From Roseicyclus marinus (lineage in GTDB: Bacteria; Pseudomonadota; Alphaproteobacteria; Rhodobacterales; Rhodobacteraceae), in NCBI RefSeq assembly GCF_030163795.1, contig NZ_JASJOF010000014.1, positions 1 to 54,228 of the forward strand: DNA of 54,228 bases, written 5' to 3'. This document shows positions 7,296-16,330 of this stretch, one piece after another; the first letter of the stretch is position 1, and each line of letters starts with the position of its first letter. A program made the translations under genes and the position numbers. Under the pieces are notes generated by a model. It ran no database searches. It had not been told where the DNA came from and saw only the letters and a program-made list of their open reading frames with translations.

Positions 7296-8615
7296 ATGAC
7301 CCGATCCCCCGATCTTCGCCCCCATCCCGTGCCCTCGGGCCGCTTTGCCCGCGCGCGCCGCATGGGCGGGCTGGCCACCGGGCTTGCAGGCGGCGTGGCG
7401 CTGGGCGGCGCGCAGGCGCTGTTGCGGGGCCAGCGTCCCCGCCTCGCCGATCTGGTGATGACGCCCGCCAACATCACCCGGCTAGCCGACCGCCTGTCCG
7501 AAATGCGCGGGGCCGCCATGAAACTCGGCCAGCTCCTGTCGATGGAGGCGGGCGATCTCCTCCCCCCCGAGCTGGAAACCATCCTCTCCCGCCTGCGCGC
7601 GCAGGCCCATGTCATGCCGCCCCAGCAGTTGAAGCATGTGCTACAAGACGCCTACGGCCCCGATTTCCGCAAACTATTCCGCAGCTTCGACACCACGCCG
7701 CTGGCCGCCGCCTCGATCGGGCAGGTGCATCGCGCCACCACGCCCGACGGGCAGACACTCGCCGTCAAACTGCAATATCCCGGGGTCCGCGACGCCATCG
7801 ACAGCGATCTCGACAATGTCGCGGCGCTGATCCGCTGGTCCGGCCTCTGGCCCGCCGAGCTTGACCTCAAACCCCTGATGGCCGAGGCGCGCACCCAACT
7901 CCACGAAGAAGCCGATTACGCCCGCGAGGGGGCGGCCCTTGCCCGCTTTGGCGCGCTTCTGGCGGGTGACGACCGTTTCGTCGTGCCCCGCCTCGACGAG
8001 ACGCGCACCCGCCCGGCGGCGCTGGCCATGAGCTTCGAACGCTCCGAACCCATCGAAACGCTGGCCAGCGCCCCGCCCGCGATCCGCGACCGGGCGGTCA
8101 GCGCCCTTCTCGAACTCTGTCTGCGCGAATTGTTCGATTTCCGCCTGATGCAGACGGACCCGAATTTCGCCAATTACCGCTGGCGGCCCGATACCGGCCA
8201 GATCGTGCTGCTCGATTTCGGCGCCACGCGCGAGATTTCGGCGCCCGTGGCCGAGGCCTATCGCCGCCTCCTCCGCGCAGGCCTCGACCACGACCAGCCC
8301 GGCGTCCTCGCCGCGCTCGAAGGGATCGGCTTCATCAAGCCCGGCCTGTCCGACACCCACCGTCGGACCATCCTCGACATGTCCGAAATGGGCTTCACCC
8401 TCCTGCGCGGGCCCGAACCCTTCGACTTTCGCGGCAATGATTTCGCCGAGCGCCTGCGCAAACGCGGGATGGAGATCGGGGGCGAGCGCGAGCTTTGGCA
8501 CCTGCCGCCGCCCGAAACCCTGTTCCTGCAACGCAAGATCGGCGGGCTGTACCTGCTGGCCACGCGTCTTGGCGCGACAGTGGATGTCGCGGCCCTGGTG
8601 CGGCGCTTCGCCTGA
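7296..8615 (+). CDS. ABC1/UbiB (AarF) family atypical protein kinase
   Basis: A 439-residue ADCK/UbiB-family protein. It carries the family KxGQ motif (MKLGQLLS), the Ala-rich nucleotide loop (AAASIGQVHRA), a catalytic-loop equivalent (QTDPNFANYRW) and the metal-binding LLDFGATRE. Members support ubiquinone biosynthesis or lipid handling, though many lack a proven substrate. Unlike E. coli UbiB it has no obvious C-terminal membrane helices, so it is closer to the soluble AarF-like branch. The gene stands alone and converges with the riboswitch-controlled ORF, with 8 bases between their stops. Confidence 0.9.
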   Translation: MTRSPDLRPHPVPSGRFARARRMGGLATGLAGGVALGGAQALLRGQRPRLADLVMTPANITRLADRLSEMRGAAMKLGQLLSMEAGDLLPPELETILSRLRAQAHVMPPQQLKHVLQDAYGPDFRKLFRSFDTTPLAAASIGQVHRATTPDGQTLAVKLQYPGVRDAIDSDLDNVAALIRWSGLWPAELDLKPLMAEARTQLHEEADYAREGAALARFGALLAGDDRFVVPRLDETRTRPAALAMSFERSEPIETLASAPPAIRDRAVSALLELCLRELFDFRLMQTDPNFANYRWRPDTGQIVLLDFGATREISAPVAEAYRRLLRAGLDHDQPGVLAALEGIGFIKPGLSDTHRRTILDMSEMGFTLLRGPEPFDFRGNDFAERLRKRGMEIGGERELWHLPPPETLFLQRKIGGLYLLATRLGATVDVAALVRRFA

Positions 8616-8623
8616 TCGACCGC

Positions 8624-8935
8624 TTACAACGACAACCGCCGCGTCCGTGCACCGCCCCGCCTGCGGGGTAGGGGCAGCGACAGGTCCAAGGGCGTCAACG
8701 GCAGGGTCAGCGACGTGGCCAGAAGCGCGCAGAACTCCGCCACTGCGGGCGAGGCCCCGGCATAGGGTTCCGCAAGGCGCAGCGCCGCCCGCGCGGCGCG
8801 CGGATAGGGCATATCGCCGGACAATCCGCCCAGCCATTGCATGTAGCCCAATTGCCCCAATTCGCGGGCCCGCTCAGGCGCGGCCTCCGGTCCTTGGTGG
8901 CTCAAAAGCTGGATCAGGGTCTTTTCGGTAAGCAT
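8624..8935 (-). CDS. Uncharacterised small protein downstream of a cobalamin riboswitch
   Basis: 103 residues from the ATG at 8935, chosen for the strong GCGGAGGG site five bases upstream; the in-frame extension to 8995 has no such support. I do not recognise the family. The N-terminal two thirds look helical (MLTEKTLIQLLSHQG, then ELGQLGYMQWLGGL, then RAARAALRLAEPYAG), and the last 30 residues are Leu/Pro- and Arg-rich. No signal peptide, membrane helix, or Cys/His metal motif is visible. It is the only gene between the riboswitch and the convergent UbiB gene, so vitamin B12 should control its expression. It might serve cobalamin metabolism or a B12-dependent process, or be a remnant. Confidence 0.6.
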   Translation of the reverse strand: MLTEKTLIQLLSHQGPEAAPERARELGQLGYMQWLGGLSGDMPYPRAARAALRLAEPYAGASPAVAEFCALLATSLTLPLTPLDLSLPLPRRRGGARTRRLSL

Positions 8936-9058
8936 TGCGCCCTCCGCGCAAGGGGGCGGGTTCTGCATGAGGCAGGCGTGAGGGGGGCGCGGCACGGGTC
9001 CGGTCGCATGTCGATCACTCCTGTCCGGACACCCCGCCCGGGTTTCGGTTCAAGGGCG

Positions 9059-9225
9059 ATGGCAGGTCTCCTGGCTTGCGGGTCTGGGCTCGTCCGATCC
9101 TTCCCGGGCGGTGGTTTGCCCAGTGGTTCATCGGGGTCGCTCGCCGCTCACAGTTGCGGGGGCAGCCGCGGGTTTGCACCGCGTTCCCTTTTCAGACCGG
9201 AGGGCTCGCCACCGGTCACCATCCC
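9059..9225 (-). promoter_or_regulatory. Cobalamin (adenosylcobalamin-type) riboswitch
   Basis: Read on the minus strand, the elements come in the family order. GGGAACGCGGTGCAAACCC is followed by the core GCTGCCCCCGCAACTGT, then a GAGCGG stem, an AACCACTGG segment (the B12-box region), a GGGAAGG stretch, and the closing AAGCCAGGAGACCTGCC. Together these are diagnostic of the cobalamin riboswitch. The element ends about 125 bases before the ATG of the 103-residue ORF. A GTCCGGAC palindrome and an AGGAG sequence lie in the spacer, together with a possible 31-codon leader peptide starting at 9009. Confidence 0.95.
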
Positions 9226-9285
9226 CGCCATCAGACGCCGCCGCCCGGCCCGGGTCAAGCCATATCGCGGATCAGGCCCGCGGCA

Positions 9286-10908
9286 TCATCCCTGCGCGGC
9301 GCGCCGCTCCAACAGGCCCGTCAGCCAATCGGGGTCCATCTCCGGCACCGACGACAAAAGAAGCTCGGTATAGGGCTCATGCGGCGGGGCAAAGATCTGC
9401 GCCTTGGGTCCTTTGTCGACCACGCGGCCCTTCTGCATCACCACCACGTCGTCGGCGATGGCGCGCACGGTGGCGATGTCATGGGTGATGAACATGTAGG
9501 ACAGGCCCAATTCGTCCTGCAGCCGGGTCAGAAGCTTCAGGATGCCCTCCTGCACGATCTGGTCCAGCGCCGATGTCACCTCGTCGCAGATGATCAGTTT
9601 CGGCTCCGCGGCCAGCGCCCGGGCGATTCCGATCCGCTGCTTTTGTCCGCCTGACAATTCGCCCGGCAAGCGGTCGATATAGGTGTCCGGCTCCAGTTCG
9701 ATCAGCGCCAACAGGTCGCGCACCCGCGCCTCCAGCGCCCGGCCCCGCAGACCAAGGTACATCTGCGCGGGCCGCCCGATCAGTTCGCGCAGGCGCAGCT
9801 TGGGGTTCAGCGCGGTATCGGCCATCTGGTAGATCATCTGGACCTGCCGCAGCTGGTCGCGCGTGCGCGATTTCAGCGCCGGGGGCAGAGGGCTGCCCTC
9901 GAACAGCACCGTTCCCGCGCTTGGCGGCAAAAGGCCGGTGATGACGCGGGCGGTCGTCGATTTCCCCGATCCGCTTTCACCCACCACGGCCATGGTGCGG
10001 CCCGGATGCAGGTCGAAACTCACATCCTCCAGCACTGGCACCTTGCCATAGGCCGCGCTCACGCCTTGCACCGACACCAGCGCCGCGCCGGGGCTGTCGG
10101 TGCGTTCGGGGCGGGCGAAACTGCGCACGGCCCACAGGCTCTTGGTGTAGTCCTCGCGCGGTGCGGCCAGCATGGCCCGCGTCTCGGCCTCCTCCACCTC
10201 CTCGCCGCGCAGCAGCACCTTGATCCGGTCGGCGGCCTGCGCGACCACGGCCAGATCGTGGGTGATGTAGATCGCCGCCGTGTCGAATTGCCGAACGATG
10301 TCGCGGATCGCGGCCAGAACCTCGATCTGCGTCGTCACATCCAGCGCGGTCGTGGGTTCGTCGAAGATGATCAGATCCGGACGGCAGGCCATCGCCATCG
10401 CCGTCATCGCGCGCTGCAATTGCCCGCCCGACACCTGATGCGGATAGCGAAAGCCGATCCCCTCGGGGTCGGGCAGTTGCATTCTCCGGTAGAGCTCGAT
10501 CGCATCCTCTTCGGCCTTGTCGCGGCCCATCACGCCATGGGTCACGGGCCCTTCGGCATATTGGTCGATCAGCCGATGCGCCGGGTTGAAACTTGCCGCC
10601 GCCGATTGCGCGACATAGGCGATGCGCTTGCCGCGCAATCCGCGCCGCTGCGCCTCGGAGGTGCGGCGCAGGTCGATCCCGTCGAACTCGATCGTGCCGC
10701 CGGTGATCCGGCACCCGTCGCGGGCGTAGCCCATCGCGGCCAGACCCACGGTCGATTTGCCCGCGCCGCTTTCCCCGATCAGGCCCAAAACCTCGCCCCG
10801 GTGCAGCGTCAGGTCCACGCCCTTCACGATCTCGGACCAGGTGTCGCCCGAGCGTCCCTCGATCCGCAAATCTTCAATCTTCAGTAAGATATCGCCCGAC
10901 ATCTTCAC
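9286..10908 (-). CDS. Peptide-type ABC transporter ATP-binding protein with two fused ATPase domains (DppD-DppF-like)
   Basis: 540 residues with two complete nucleotide-binding domains in tandem. The first has Walker A GESGAGKS, signature VSGGQLQR and Walker B LIIFDEPT. The second has GESGSGKS, LSGGQKQR and LIICDEVTSALD. This equals DppD plus DppF (or OppDF) in one chain and energises uptake through the two permeases encoded upstream. Its start overlaps the stop of the permease gene by 4 bases. The substrate class (peptides, opines, glycosides or others) cannot be read from the ATPase. Confidence 0.95.
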   Translation of the reverse strand: MKMSGDILLKIEDLRIEGRSGDTWSEIVKGVDLTLHRGEVLGLIGESGAGKSTVGLAAMGYARDGCRITGGTIEFDGIDLRRTSEAQRRGLRGKRIAYVAQSAAASFNPAHRLIDQYAEGPVTHGVMGRDKAEEDAIELYRRMQLPDPEGIGFRYPHQVSGGQLQRAMTAMAMACRPDLIIFDEPTTALDVTTQIEVLAAIRDIVRQFDTAAIYITHDLAVVAQAADRIKVLLRGEEVEEAETRAMLAAPREDYTKSLWAVRSFARPERTDSPGAALVSVQGVSAAYGKVPVLEDVSFDLHPGRTMAVVGESGSGKSTTARVITGLLPPSAGTVLFEGSPLPPALKSRTRDQLRQVQMIYQMADTALNPKLRLRELIGRPAQMYLGLRGRALEARVRDLLALIELEPDTYIDRLPGELSGGQKQRIGIARALAAEPKLIICDEVTSALDQIVQEGILKLLTRLQDELGLSYMFITHDIATVRAIADDVVVMQKGRVVDKGPKAQIFAPPHEPYTELLLSSVPEMDPDWLTGLLERRAAQG

Positions 10909-11822
10909 CCTTCCTTAAGGCCCGAGGCCCGGTGAAGCTGCCAATCGACCACGAAATTCACCGCCACGGTCAACAGCGCGATACAGCCCGCAGGCAACAG
11001 CGGCGTCACATCGCCAAAGGTGATGAGCGTCGCATTGTCCCGCACCATGCTGCCCCAATCGGCCGTGGGCGGCTTGATCCCGAGCCCAAGGAAGCTGAGC
11101 GAGGAAATCGACAGGAAAACAAAGCAAAAGCGCAGTCCGAACTCGGCCACCAATGGCGCCATCGCATTGGGCAGGATTTCGCGCCGGATCAGGAACCACG
11201 CGCCTTCGCCGCGCAGCTTTGCCGCCTCGATGTAATCCATGACCACGATGCCTTGCGCCACAGACCGCGCCAACCGAAAGACGCGCGTGGCATCGACCGC
11301 CGCGATCACAAGGATCAGGGACAGCACCGAAGTCCCGAAAATCGTGAGCAATAACAACGAAAAGATCAGCGCCGGAATGGCCATCAGCGCATCGACGAAC
11401 CGCGATAGCAACTGGTCGAGCCATCCCCCCGTGAGCGCCGCCCACAGCCCGAGGATCGACCCCACCACAAAGGCCAGCGCGGTGGTGGCAAAGGCGATGC
11501 CCACCGTATTGCGCGCCCCGTAGATCAACCGCGAAAGCATGTCGCGCCCGATCCGGTCGGTGCCCAGCGGATGTTCCGCGTTCCACGCCTGGAACTGGCT
11601 GCCCACGATCTCGCGCTCTGGAAAGGGCGCAAGCACGGGGGCCGCGATGGCGACGATTGCATAGATCAAGATGACCAAAAGGCCGAAGGCCGCCGTCAGC
11701 GGCATGTCATTGACAAGACTGCGGGATTGCCCGGTCAACACGGCCCGGCCGCCCGCGCGGATCACCCAGGCCAGTGCAAAGAGCCCGGCAAGCCCAAGCG
11801 TGACGGTGGCGGCGAACCCCAT
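10905..11822 (-). CDS. ABC transporter permease, DppC/OppC-like
   Basis: A 305-residue inner-membrane permease. Hydrophobic segments lie near residues 1-30 and 45-70, with a core BPD-type transport domain from about 105 to 290. It has the family segment LGTDRIGRDMLSRLIYGAR near residue 90 and an EAA-loop-like stretch (YIEAAKLRGEGAWFLIRREILP) that contacts the ATPase. The N terminus has an extra hydrophobic segment before the usual DppC start. It follows the other permease by 4 bases. Confidence 0.94.
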   Translation of the reverse strand: MGFAATVTLGLAGLFALAWVIRAGGRAVLTGQSRSLVNDMPLTAAFGLLVILIYAIVAIAAPVLAPFPEREIVGSQFQAWNAEHPLGTDRIGRDMLSRLIYGARNTVGIAFATTALAFVVGSILGLWAALTGGWLDQLLSRFVDALMAIPALIFSLLLLTIFGTSVLSLILVIAAVDATRVFRLARSVAQGIVVMDYIEAAKLRGEGAWFLIRREILPNAMAPLVAEFGLRFCFVFLSISSLSFLGLGIKPPTADWGSMVRDNATLITFGDVTPLLPAGCIALLTVAVNFVVDWQLHRASGLKEG

Positions 11823-11826
11823 GTCG

Positions 11827-12762
11827 CTACCTCCGGTGCATCAGGCGCGGATTGCTCAAGGTCGAGAGCACGTCCGCGATGAGGTTGAGGCCCACATAGG
11901 CCGTGGCAAAGATCAGCGCGACCGCCTGCACCACCGCGATATCGCGGTTCGACACGGCATCTACCATCAACTGCCCAAGGCCGGGGTAGACAAAGACCAC
12001 CTCCACCACCACGACGCCGGTGATCAGATAGGCAAGGTTGAGCGCCACCACGTTGATGATGGGGGCCAGCGCATTGGGTAGCGCATGACGCAACACGATC
12101 CGCAAGGGCGACAGACCCTTCAGCCGCGCCATCTCGATATAGGGGCTGGCCATCAGGTTGATGATCGCGGCCCGTGTCATCCGCATCATATGCGCCGTCA
12201 CCACCAAGGTCAGCGTCAGCGCCGGCAAAAAGGTCATGTAAAGCCGCTCGCCCATGGTCGTGGTCGGGTTGATCCGCACCATCGACGGGAAAAGCCCCGT
12301 CTGCGCCAGCCACAGGACAAGGATATAGGCCACGAAGAATTCAGGCAGCGAAATCGCCCCCAGCGCGCCCGCATTGGCGGCGCGGTCAAAGATCGAATTG
12401 CGCCACAGCGCGCTCAGGATGCCAAGGGTCAGCGCGATGGGCACCGATAGGGCGGCGGCATAGAGCGCAAGGAAAACGGTGTTGCCCAGCCGCGCGCCGA
12501 TCAGGTCGGCGATGGGGCGGTTGGTTGCCAGCGACACGCCGAAATCCCCGGTCAGGGCCCCGCTCAACCAGTTCCAGTAGCGCACGGGGGCGGGATCGTT
12601 CAGGCCCAGTTGCTCGCGTAGCGCCGCCAAGGTCTCTGGCGTGGCCGACTGGCCCAGAAGCTGGGACGCCAGATCACCGGGCAACAGTTCGGTCGCCCAG
12701 AAGATCACCAAGGACACGACGAACAAAAGCCCGATGCCCAGCGCCACGCGCGTCAGGATCAT
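11827..12762 (-). CDS. ABC transporter permease, DppB/OppB-like
   Basis: A 311-residue permease with the standard DppB layout. A first membrane helix (residues about 8-28) is followed by a periplasmic region with LREQLGLNDPAPVRYWNWL and five further helices. The EAA loop is YIEMARLKGLSPLRIVLRHALP and the C-terminal segment FVYPGLGQLMVDAVSNRD. It forms a heterodimeric channel with the DppC-like permease next to it. The gap to the upstream binding-protein gene (91 bases) holds a strong hairpin. Confidence 0.95.
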   Translation of the reverse strand: MILTRVALGIGLLFVVSLVIFWATELLPGDLASQLLGQSATPETLAALREQLGLNDPAPVRYWNWLSGALTGDFGVSLATNRPIADLIGARLGNTVFLALYAAALSVPIALTLGILSALWRNSIFDRAANAGALGAISLPEFFVAYILVLWLAQTGLFPSMVRINPTTTMGERLYMTFLPALTLTLVVTAHMMRMTRAAIINLMASPYIEMARLKGLSPLRIVLRHALPNALAPIINVVALNLAYLITGVVVVEVVFVYPGLGQLMVDAVSNRDIAVVQAVALIFATAYVGLNLIADVLSTLSNPRLMHRR

Positions 12763-12812
12763 ACGGATCAGATTGGACAGAACCCCGTCCTCCGCCTTGT
12801 TGTCAGGAGAAT

Positions 12813-12846
12813 GTCCGCCCGGCCCGCATCAGGGGCCGGGCGGGAC
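12813..12846 (-). promoter_or_regulatory. GC-rich hairpin between binding-protein and permease genes
   Basis: GTCCGCCCGGCCC at 12813-12825 pairs with the segment 12832-12846 around a 6-base loop, with one bulge. No T-run follows on the minus strand. A stable stem at this position commonly protects the upstream binding-protein message or attenuates read-through, so that binding protein exceeds permease. The role is inferred from position. Confidence 0.5.
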
Positions 12847-12853
12847 GTGCGGA

Positions 12854-14425
12854 TCAGGCCATCCACCAGCGCTCGACGCAGCGGAAGCCGTCGAGGTTCC
12901 AGTTCGATCCGATCTGCTCGGGCGTGCCCACGCCATTGGCAACCGCCATGACGAAGTTGTTGTACATCGGGATGACGACCGATCCTTCGAAGGACACGAT
13001 CTGCTGCATCTCGTGATACATCTCGCGGCGCAGATCCTCGTTCACCTCGGACCGGGCGGCGAGCAGCAACTCGTCGAACCGTTCGTTCGACCAGAAGCTG
13101 TCGTTCCAATCCGCGCCCGTCGCATAGGCGGTCGTGAACATGTGATCCTCGACCGCGCGGCCGCCCCAGTAGCTGGCGACAAAGGGTTCCTTCATCCACA
13201 CGTTGTCCCAGTAGCCATCGTTCGGCACCCGGTCGACGGTGATGTTGATGCCTGCCGCCCGCGCATTCTCCGAGAACATGGAGGCCGCGTCGACCGCGCC
13301 CGAAAACGCCGCATCGGCCGCCTTGAGCGTTACGTCGAGGCTTTCTAGCCCCGCTTCGCGCAGGTGGAACCGTGCGCGGTCGGGGTCATAGCCCTTTTGC
13401 TCCATGTCCGCGAAGAAATAGCGGTTTGCGGGTCCGATCGGGTTGTCGTTGGACACCGCGCCATGACCGCCGAGGATCGTGTCGACCATCGCCTGACGGT
13501 CGAGCGCGTATTTCAGCGCCAGCCGCACGTTGTTGTCGCTGAAGGGTGCCGCGCGGGCATCCATCGGGAAAACGTAATGCGCGTTCGCCGGGATCGACAG
13601 GATGCGCGCCACACCGCGCCCTTCCAGCATCCCGATGGTGGCCGGGTCCACCTGGTCGATCAGATGCACCTCGCCGGTGATCAGCGCGTTCAGGCGCGCG
13701 GCCGGATCGAGGATCGAAAGGATTTCCACCCGGTCGAACCAGGCGCGGTTTTCCTTCCAGTAATTGGGGTTGCGCGTCAGCGAGGCTTGGACGCCCGGCT
13801 CGTAGCTTTCGACGATATAGGGGCCGACGCCATCGGTGGAGGCCGGGTCGATCCGCCCGTCCGTCGCAGGCATGATCGGGATGTGGTAGTCGGTCATCAG
13901 ATAGGGCAGGTCGGCATTGGCCGCTTCCAGCGTGATGACAAGGTTTTGTCCATCGGCGCGCACATCGCTGATGGCCGACAAAAGCGTCTTGATCGCGCTC
14001 GTCGCCTCCTCGCCCCGGTGATGGTTGATCGAGGCGATCACGTCATCGACGGTGACGGTGCGCCCGGAATGGAAGGTCACCCCCTCGCGGATGCCGAAAA
14101 CCCAGGTGACGCCGTCGGCGCTTTCCCAGCTTGTCGCCATCTCGGGCACAAGCTGTCCGTCGGCGCCCACCTCGATGAGCTGGTTGTGGCGGGCCGCGGC
14201 GAAGGTCTGGACGTAGAGGTTGTCCCACAGGCCGGGGTCGAGGCTGTCGGTGGTCGAGCCATGGCCGAGGCCGATCCGGAACGTGCCGCCGCGCGTCTGA
14301 GCGCGGGCCGATGTCACGCCATGCGGCAGGATCAGGCCCGCAGCGCCAAGGGCGGCGGCGCCTTGCAGCACGCCACGGCGCGACACGCCACGGTTCGCCA
14401 TGGCGGGAAGTTTGGGGTATTTCAT
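12854..14425 (-). CDS. ABC transporter substrate-binding protein, family 5 (peptide/solute-binding), Tat signal
   Basis: 523 residues from the ATG at 14425, which has GGGAGAACGACG directly upstream; the longer open frame lacks a site. The N terminus carries a twin-arginine signal (SRRGVLQGAAALGAAGL) with cleavage near ARAQT. The mature protein has the family-5 layout, with segments such as VTWVFGIREGVTFHSG and LKYALDRQAMVDTILGGHG. It delivers substrate to the two permeases encoded downstream. The upstream neighbour is a GMC oxidoreductase, so the ligand may be an alcohol, choline-like compound or glycoside and not necessarily a peptide. Confidence 0.93.
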   Translation of the reverse strand: MKYPKLPAMANRGVSRRGVLQGAAALGAAGLILPHGVTSARAQTRGGTFRIGLGHGSTTDSLDPGLWDNLYVQTFAAARHNQLIEVGADGQLVPEMATSWESADGVTWVFGIREGVTFHSGRTVTVDDVIASINHHRGEEATSAIKTLLSAISDVRADGQNLVITLEAANADLPYLMTDYHIPIMPATDGRIDPASTDGVGPYIVESYEPGVQASLTRNPNYWKENRAWFDRVEILSILDPAARLNALITGEVHLIDQVDPATIGMLEGRGVARILSIPANAHYVFPMDARAAPFSDNNVRLALKYALDRQAMVDTILGGHGAVSNDNPIGPANRYFFADMEQKGYDPDRARFHLREAGLESLDVTLKAADAAFSGAVDAASMFSENARAAGINITVDRVPNDGYWDNVWMKEPFVASYWGGRAVEDHMFTTAYATGADWNDSFWSNERFDELLLAARSEVNEDLRREMYHEMQQIVSFEGSVVIPMYNNFVMAVANGVGTPEQIGSNWNLDGFRCVERWWMA

Positions 14426-14636
14426 CGTCGTTCTCCCTGTGGTTCGCCCCTCGCTTTTCGCGGGGGCGTTCGTTCCGTCGGGCCAGGGTTGGCACCACGC
14501 GACCCTGCGGTCGCATCGGCCCGTCTGGGGCCCGGCTGGCGCGATCATACATACCGGGCGGCTGTGACAAAGCCTTGAATCGCCCGAATGCGACGGTTTG
14601 TGCCCGTGGGCCCCTTGGCCCCGCGGTGCGACGGCC

Positions 14637-16238
14637 TCAAGCCTGCGCCAGGATCAGGTCGGCCGCGCGCATTGCGGCCATGATCACCGGCGCATTGGTG
14701 TTGGCCGAGGTGATGTTGGGAAAGATCGAGGCATCCACCACGCGCAACCCCTCCATCCCGTGGACCCGCAGCGTCGGATCGACCACGCCACCCGCCTCTT
14801 GCGGGGCCATGCGGCAGGTGCAGCAGGGGTGATAGACAGTGCCTGCGCGGGCGCGCGCATCGGCAAGGATCGCGGCATCGTCCTGTCCCACGGGACTGAA
14901 GCCATGCGCCGCCGTAGCCAGAGTGCGCAGCGGTGCCGTCTCCATCAGCCGCGCGACCAGACGCCCGCCCGCGATCATGTCTGCCACGTCGCCTTGGGTC
15001 GACAGCGAATTGGGCCGGATCGCGGGTTGGGCCGTTGGGTCGGGACTTGCGATGTCGATCCGCCCCCGGCTGGTCGGACGGCAGGGGTTGAAGGACAGGA
15101 TAAAGCCCGGCCATGGGTCGGGCCGCAGCAAGGGGCGCTTGTCGCGGTAGACGGTCGAATAGGACAGCGGGTTGAAATAAAGCTGCATGTCCGCTTGCGT
15201 CAGGTCGGGGCGCGACCGCACCAGCCCGCCCATCTGGTTCACGCTCAGGCTGAAAGGTCCGTCGCGGAACAGCGCATAGCGCAGCGCCGCCATCACCTGG
15301 CCCCTTCGGCTGCCCATGATCTGGTTCAGCGTCGGCTCCTCGCAGCGAAAGGTGTAGGTGACCGCAAGGTGATCTTGCAACGCGCCCCCCACGCCCGGCG
15401 CGTCAAGCACGACCGGAAGGCCCATACGTCGTAACAAGTCGCCCGGTCCGATGCCCGACAGCTGCAGCAATTGCGGCGATTTCACCGCGCCCGCCGACAA
15501 GATGACCTCGCCCCGGCAGGCGGCACTGAACACCTGCCCGCCCCGGCGGTAGCGGATGCCCGTGGCGCGCCGCCCGTCCAGCGTCAGGCCCAGAACCTCG
15601 GCCCCGGTGATCACCCGCAGGTTCGGGCGCGTCATGGCAGGCCGCAGAAAGGCATCGGCCGCCGAATGCCGCCATCCCTTGCGCGTCGTGGTGCAATAGG
15701 GCCCGGCCCCTTCGCCCGTGACCGTATCGCCCTCGGTCAGACCCGCCGCGCGGATCGCCGCGAGGTAATGCCGCCCCAGCGGATGAAACTCGGGCGAGCG
15801 GTCGCTGACCCAGAGCGGTCCGTCGCCGGTTTGCGTCCCGTCGGCATGGATGCGCCGCTCGACCCTTGCATAGACCTGCGCCACGTCTCGGGCGCCCCAA
15901 CCCGGGTTTCCCGCCCCCGCCCAATCGTCGTAATCACCGGGCAGGCCCCGCGCATAGACCATCGCGTTGATCGCGCTCGACCCGCCCAGAACCTTGCCGC
16001 GCGGCCAATACATGCGCCGGTCGTTCAGTTCCGGATCGGGTTCGGATTGCATCCGCCAATTCAGCGATGGGTCGTGAAAGGTCAGGCCGTAGCCGATCGG
16101 CACGCGGACATCGGGCCGCCGGTCGCTGCCGCCCGCCTCGAGCACCAGAACACGCATGCGTCCATCCGCGCTCAGCCTGTCAGCAAGAACCGATCCTGCC
16201 GATCCCGCGCCGACGATGATGTAATCCCAAATGTCCAA
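14637..16238 (-). CDS. GMC-family FAD-dependent oxidoreductase (choline/alcohol dehydrogenase-like)
   Basis: 533 residues from a TTG at 16238, chosen for the GGAGGGCCGA site just upstream; the protein then begins MDIWDYIIVGAGSAG, the usual GMC start. The FAD-binding GxGxxG (GAGSAGS) is followed by LVLEAGG. GGSSAINAMVYARG is the GMC signature 1 region, and the C-terminal domain has the catalytic His in YHPCCTCRMA with Asn in SANTNAP. It oxidises a primary alcohol to an aldehyde or acid. It appears to head the ABC-transporter gene set and is divergent from a LysR gene. Confidence 0.93.
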   Translation of the reverse strand: MDIWDYIIVGAGSAGSVLADRLSADGRMRVLVLEAGGSDRRPDVRVPIGYGLTFHDPSLNWRMQSEPDPELNDRRMYWPRGKVLGGSSAINAMVYARGLPGDYDDWAGAGNPGWGARDVAQVYARVERRIHADGTQTGDGPLWVSDRSPEFHPLGRHYLAAIRAAGLTEGDTVTGEGAGPYCTTTRKGWRHSAADAFLRPAMTRPNLRVITGAEVLGLTLDGRRATGIRYRRGGQVFSAACRGEVILSAGAVKSPQLLQLSGIGPGDLLRRMGLPVVLDAPGVGGALQDHLAVTYTFRCEEPTLNQIMGSRRGQVMAALRYALFRDGPFSLSVNQMGGLVRSRPDLTQADMQLYFNPLSYSTVYRDKRPLLRPDPWPGFILSFNPCRPTSRGRIDIASPDPTAQPAIRPNSLSTQGDVADMIAGGRLVARLMETAPLRTLATAAHGFSPVGQDDAAILADARARAGTVYHPCCTCRMAPQEAGGVVDPTLRVHGMEGLRVVDASIFPNITSANTNAPVIMAAMRAADLILAQA

Positions 16239-16330
16239 TCGGCCCTCCACCGGCGCGAAAATCGCAGGCTTGATGGCATCGGACAAACAATGGAAAACGG
16301 GTGAAAGGCCTAAATGAAATGGGGTCATTC

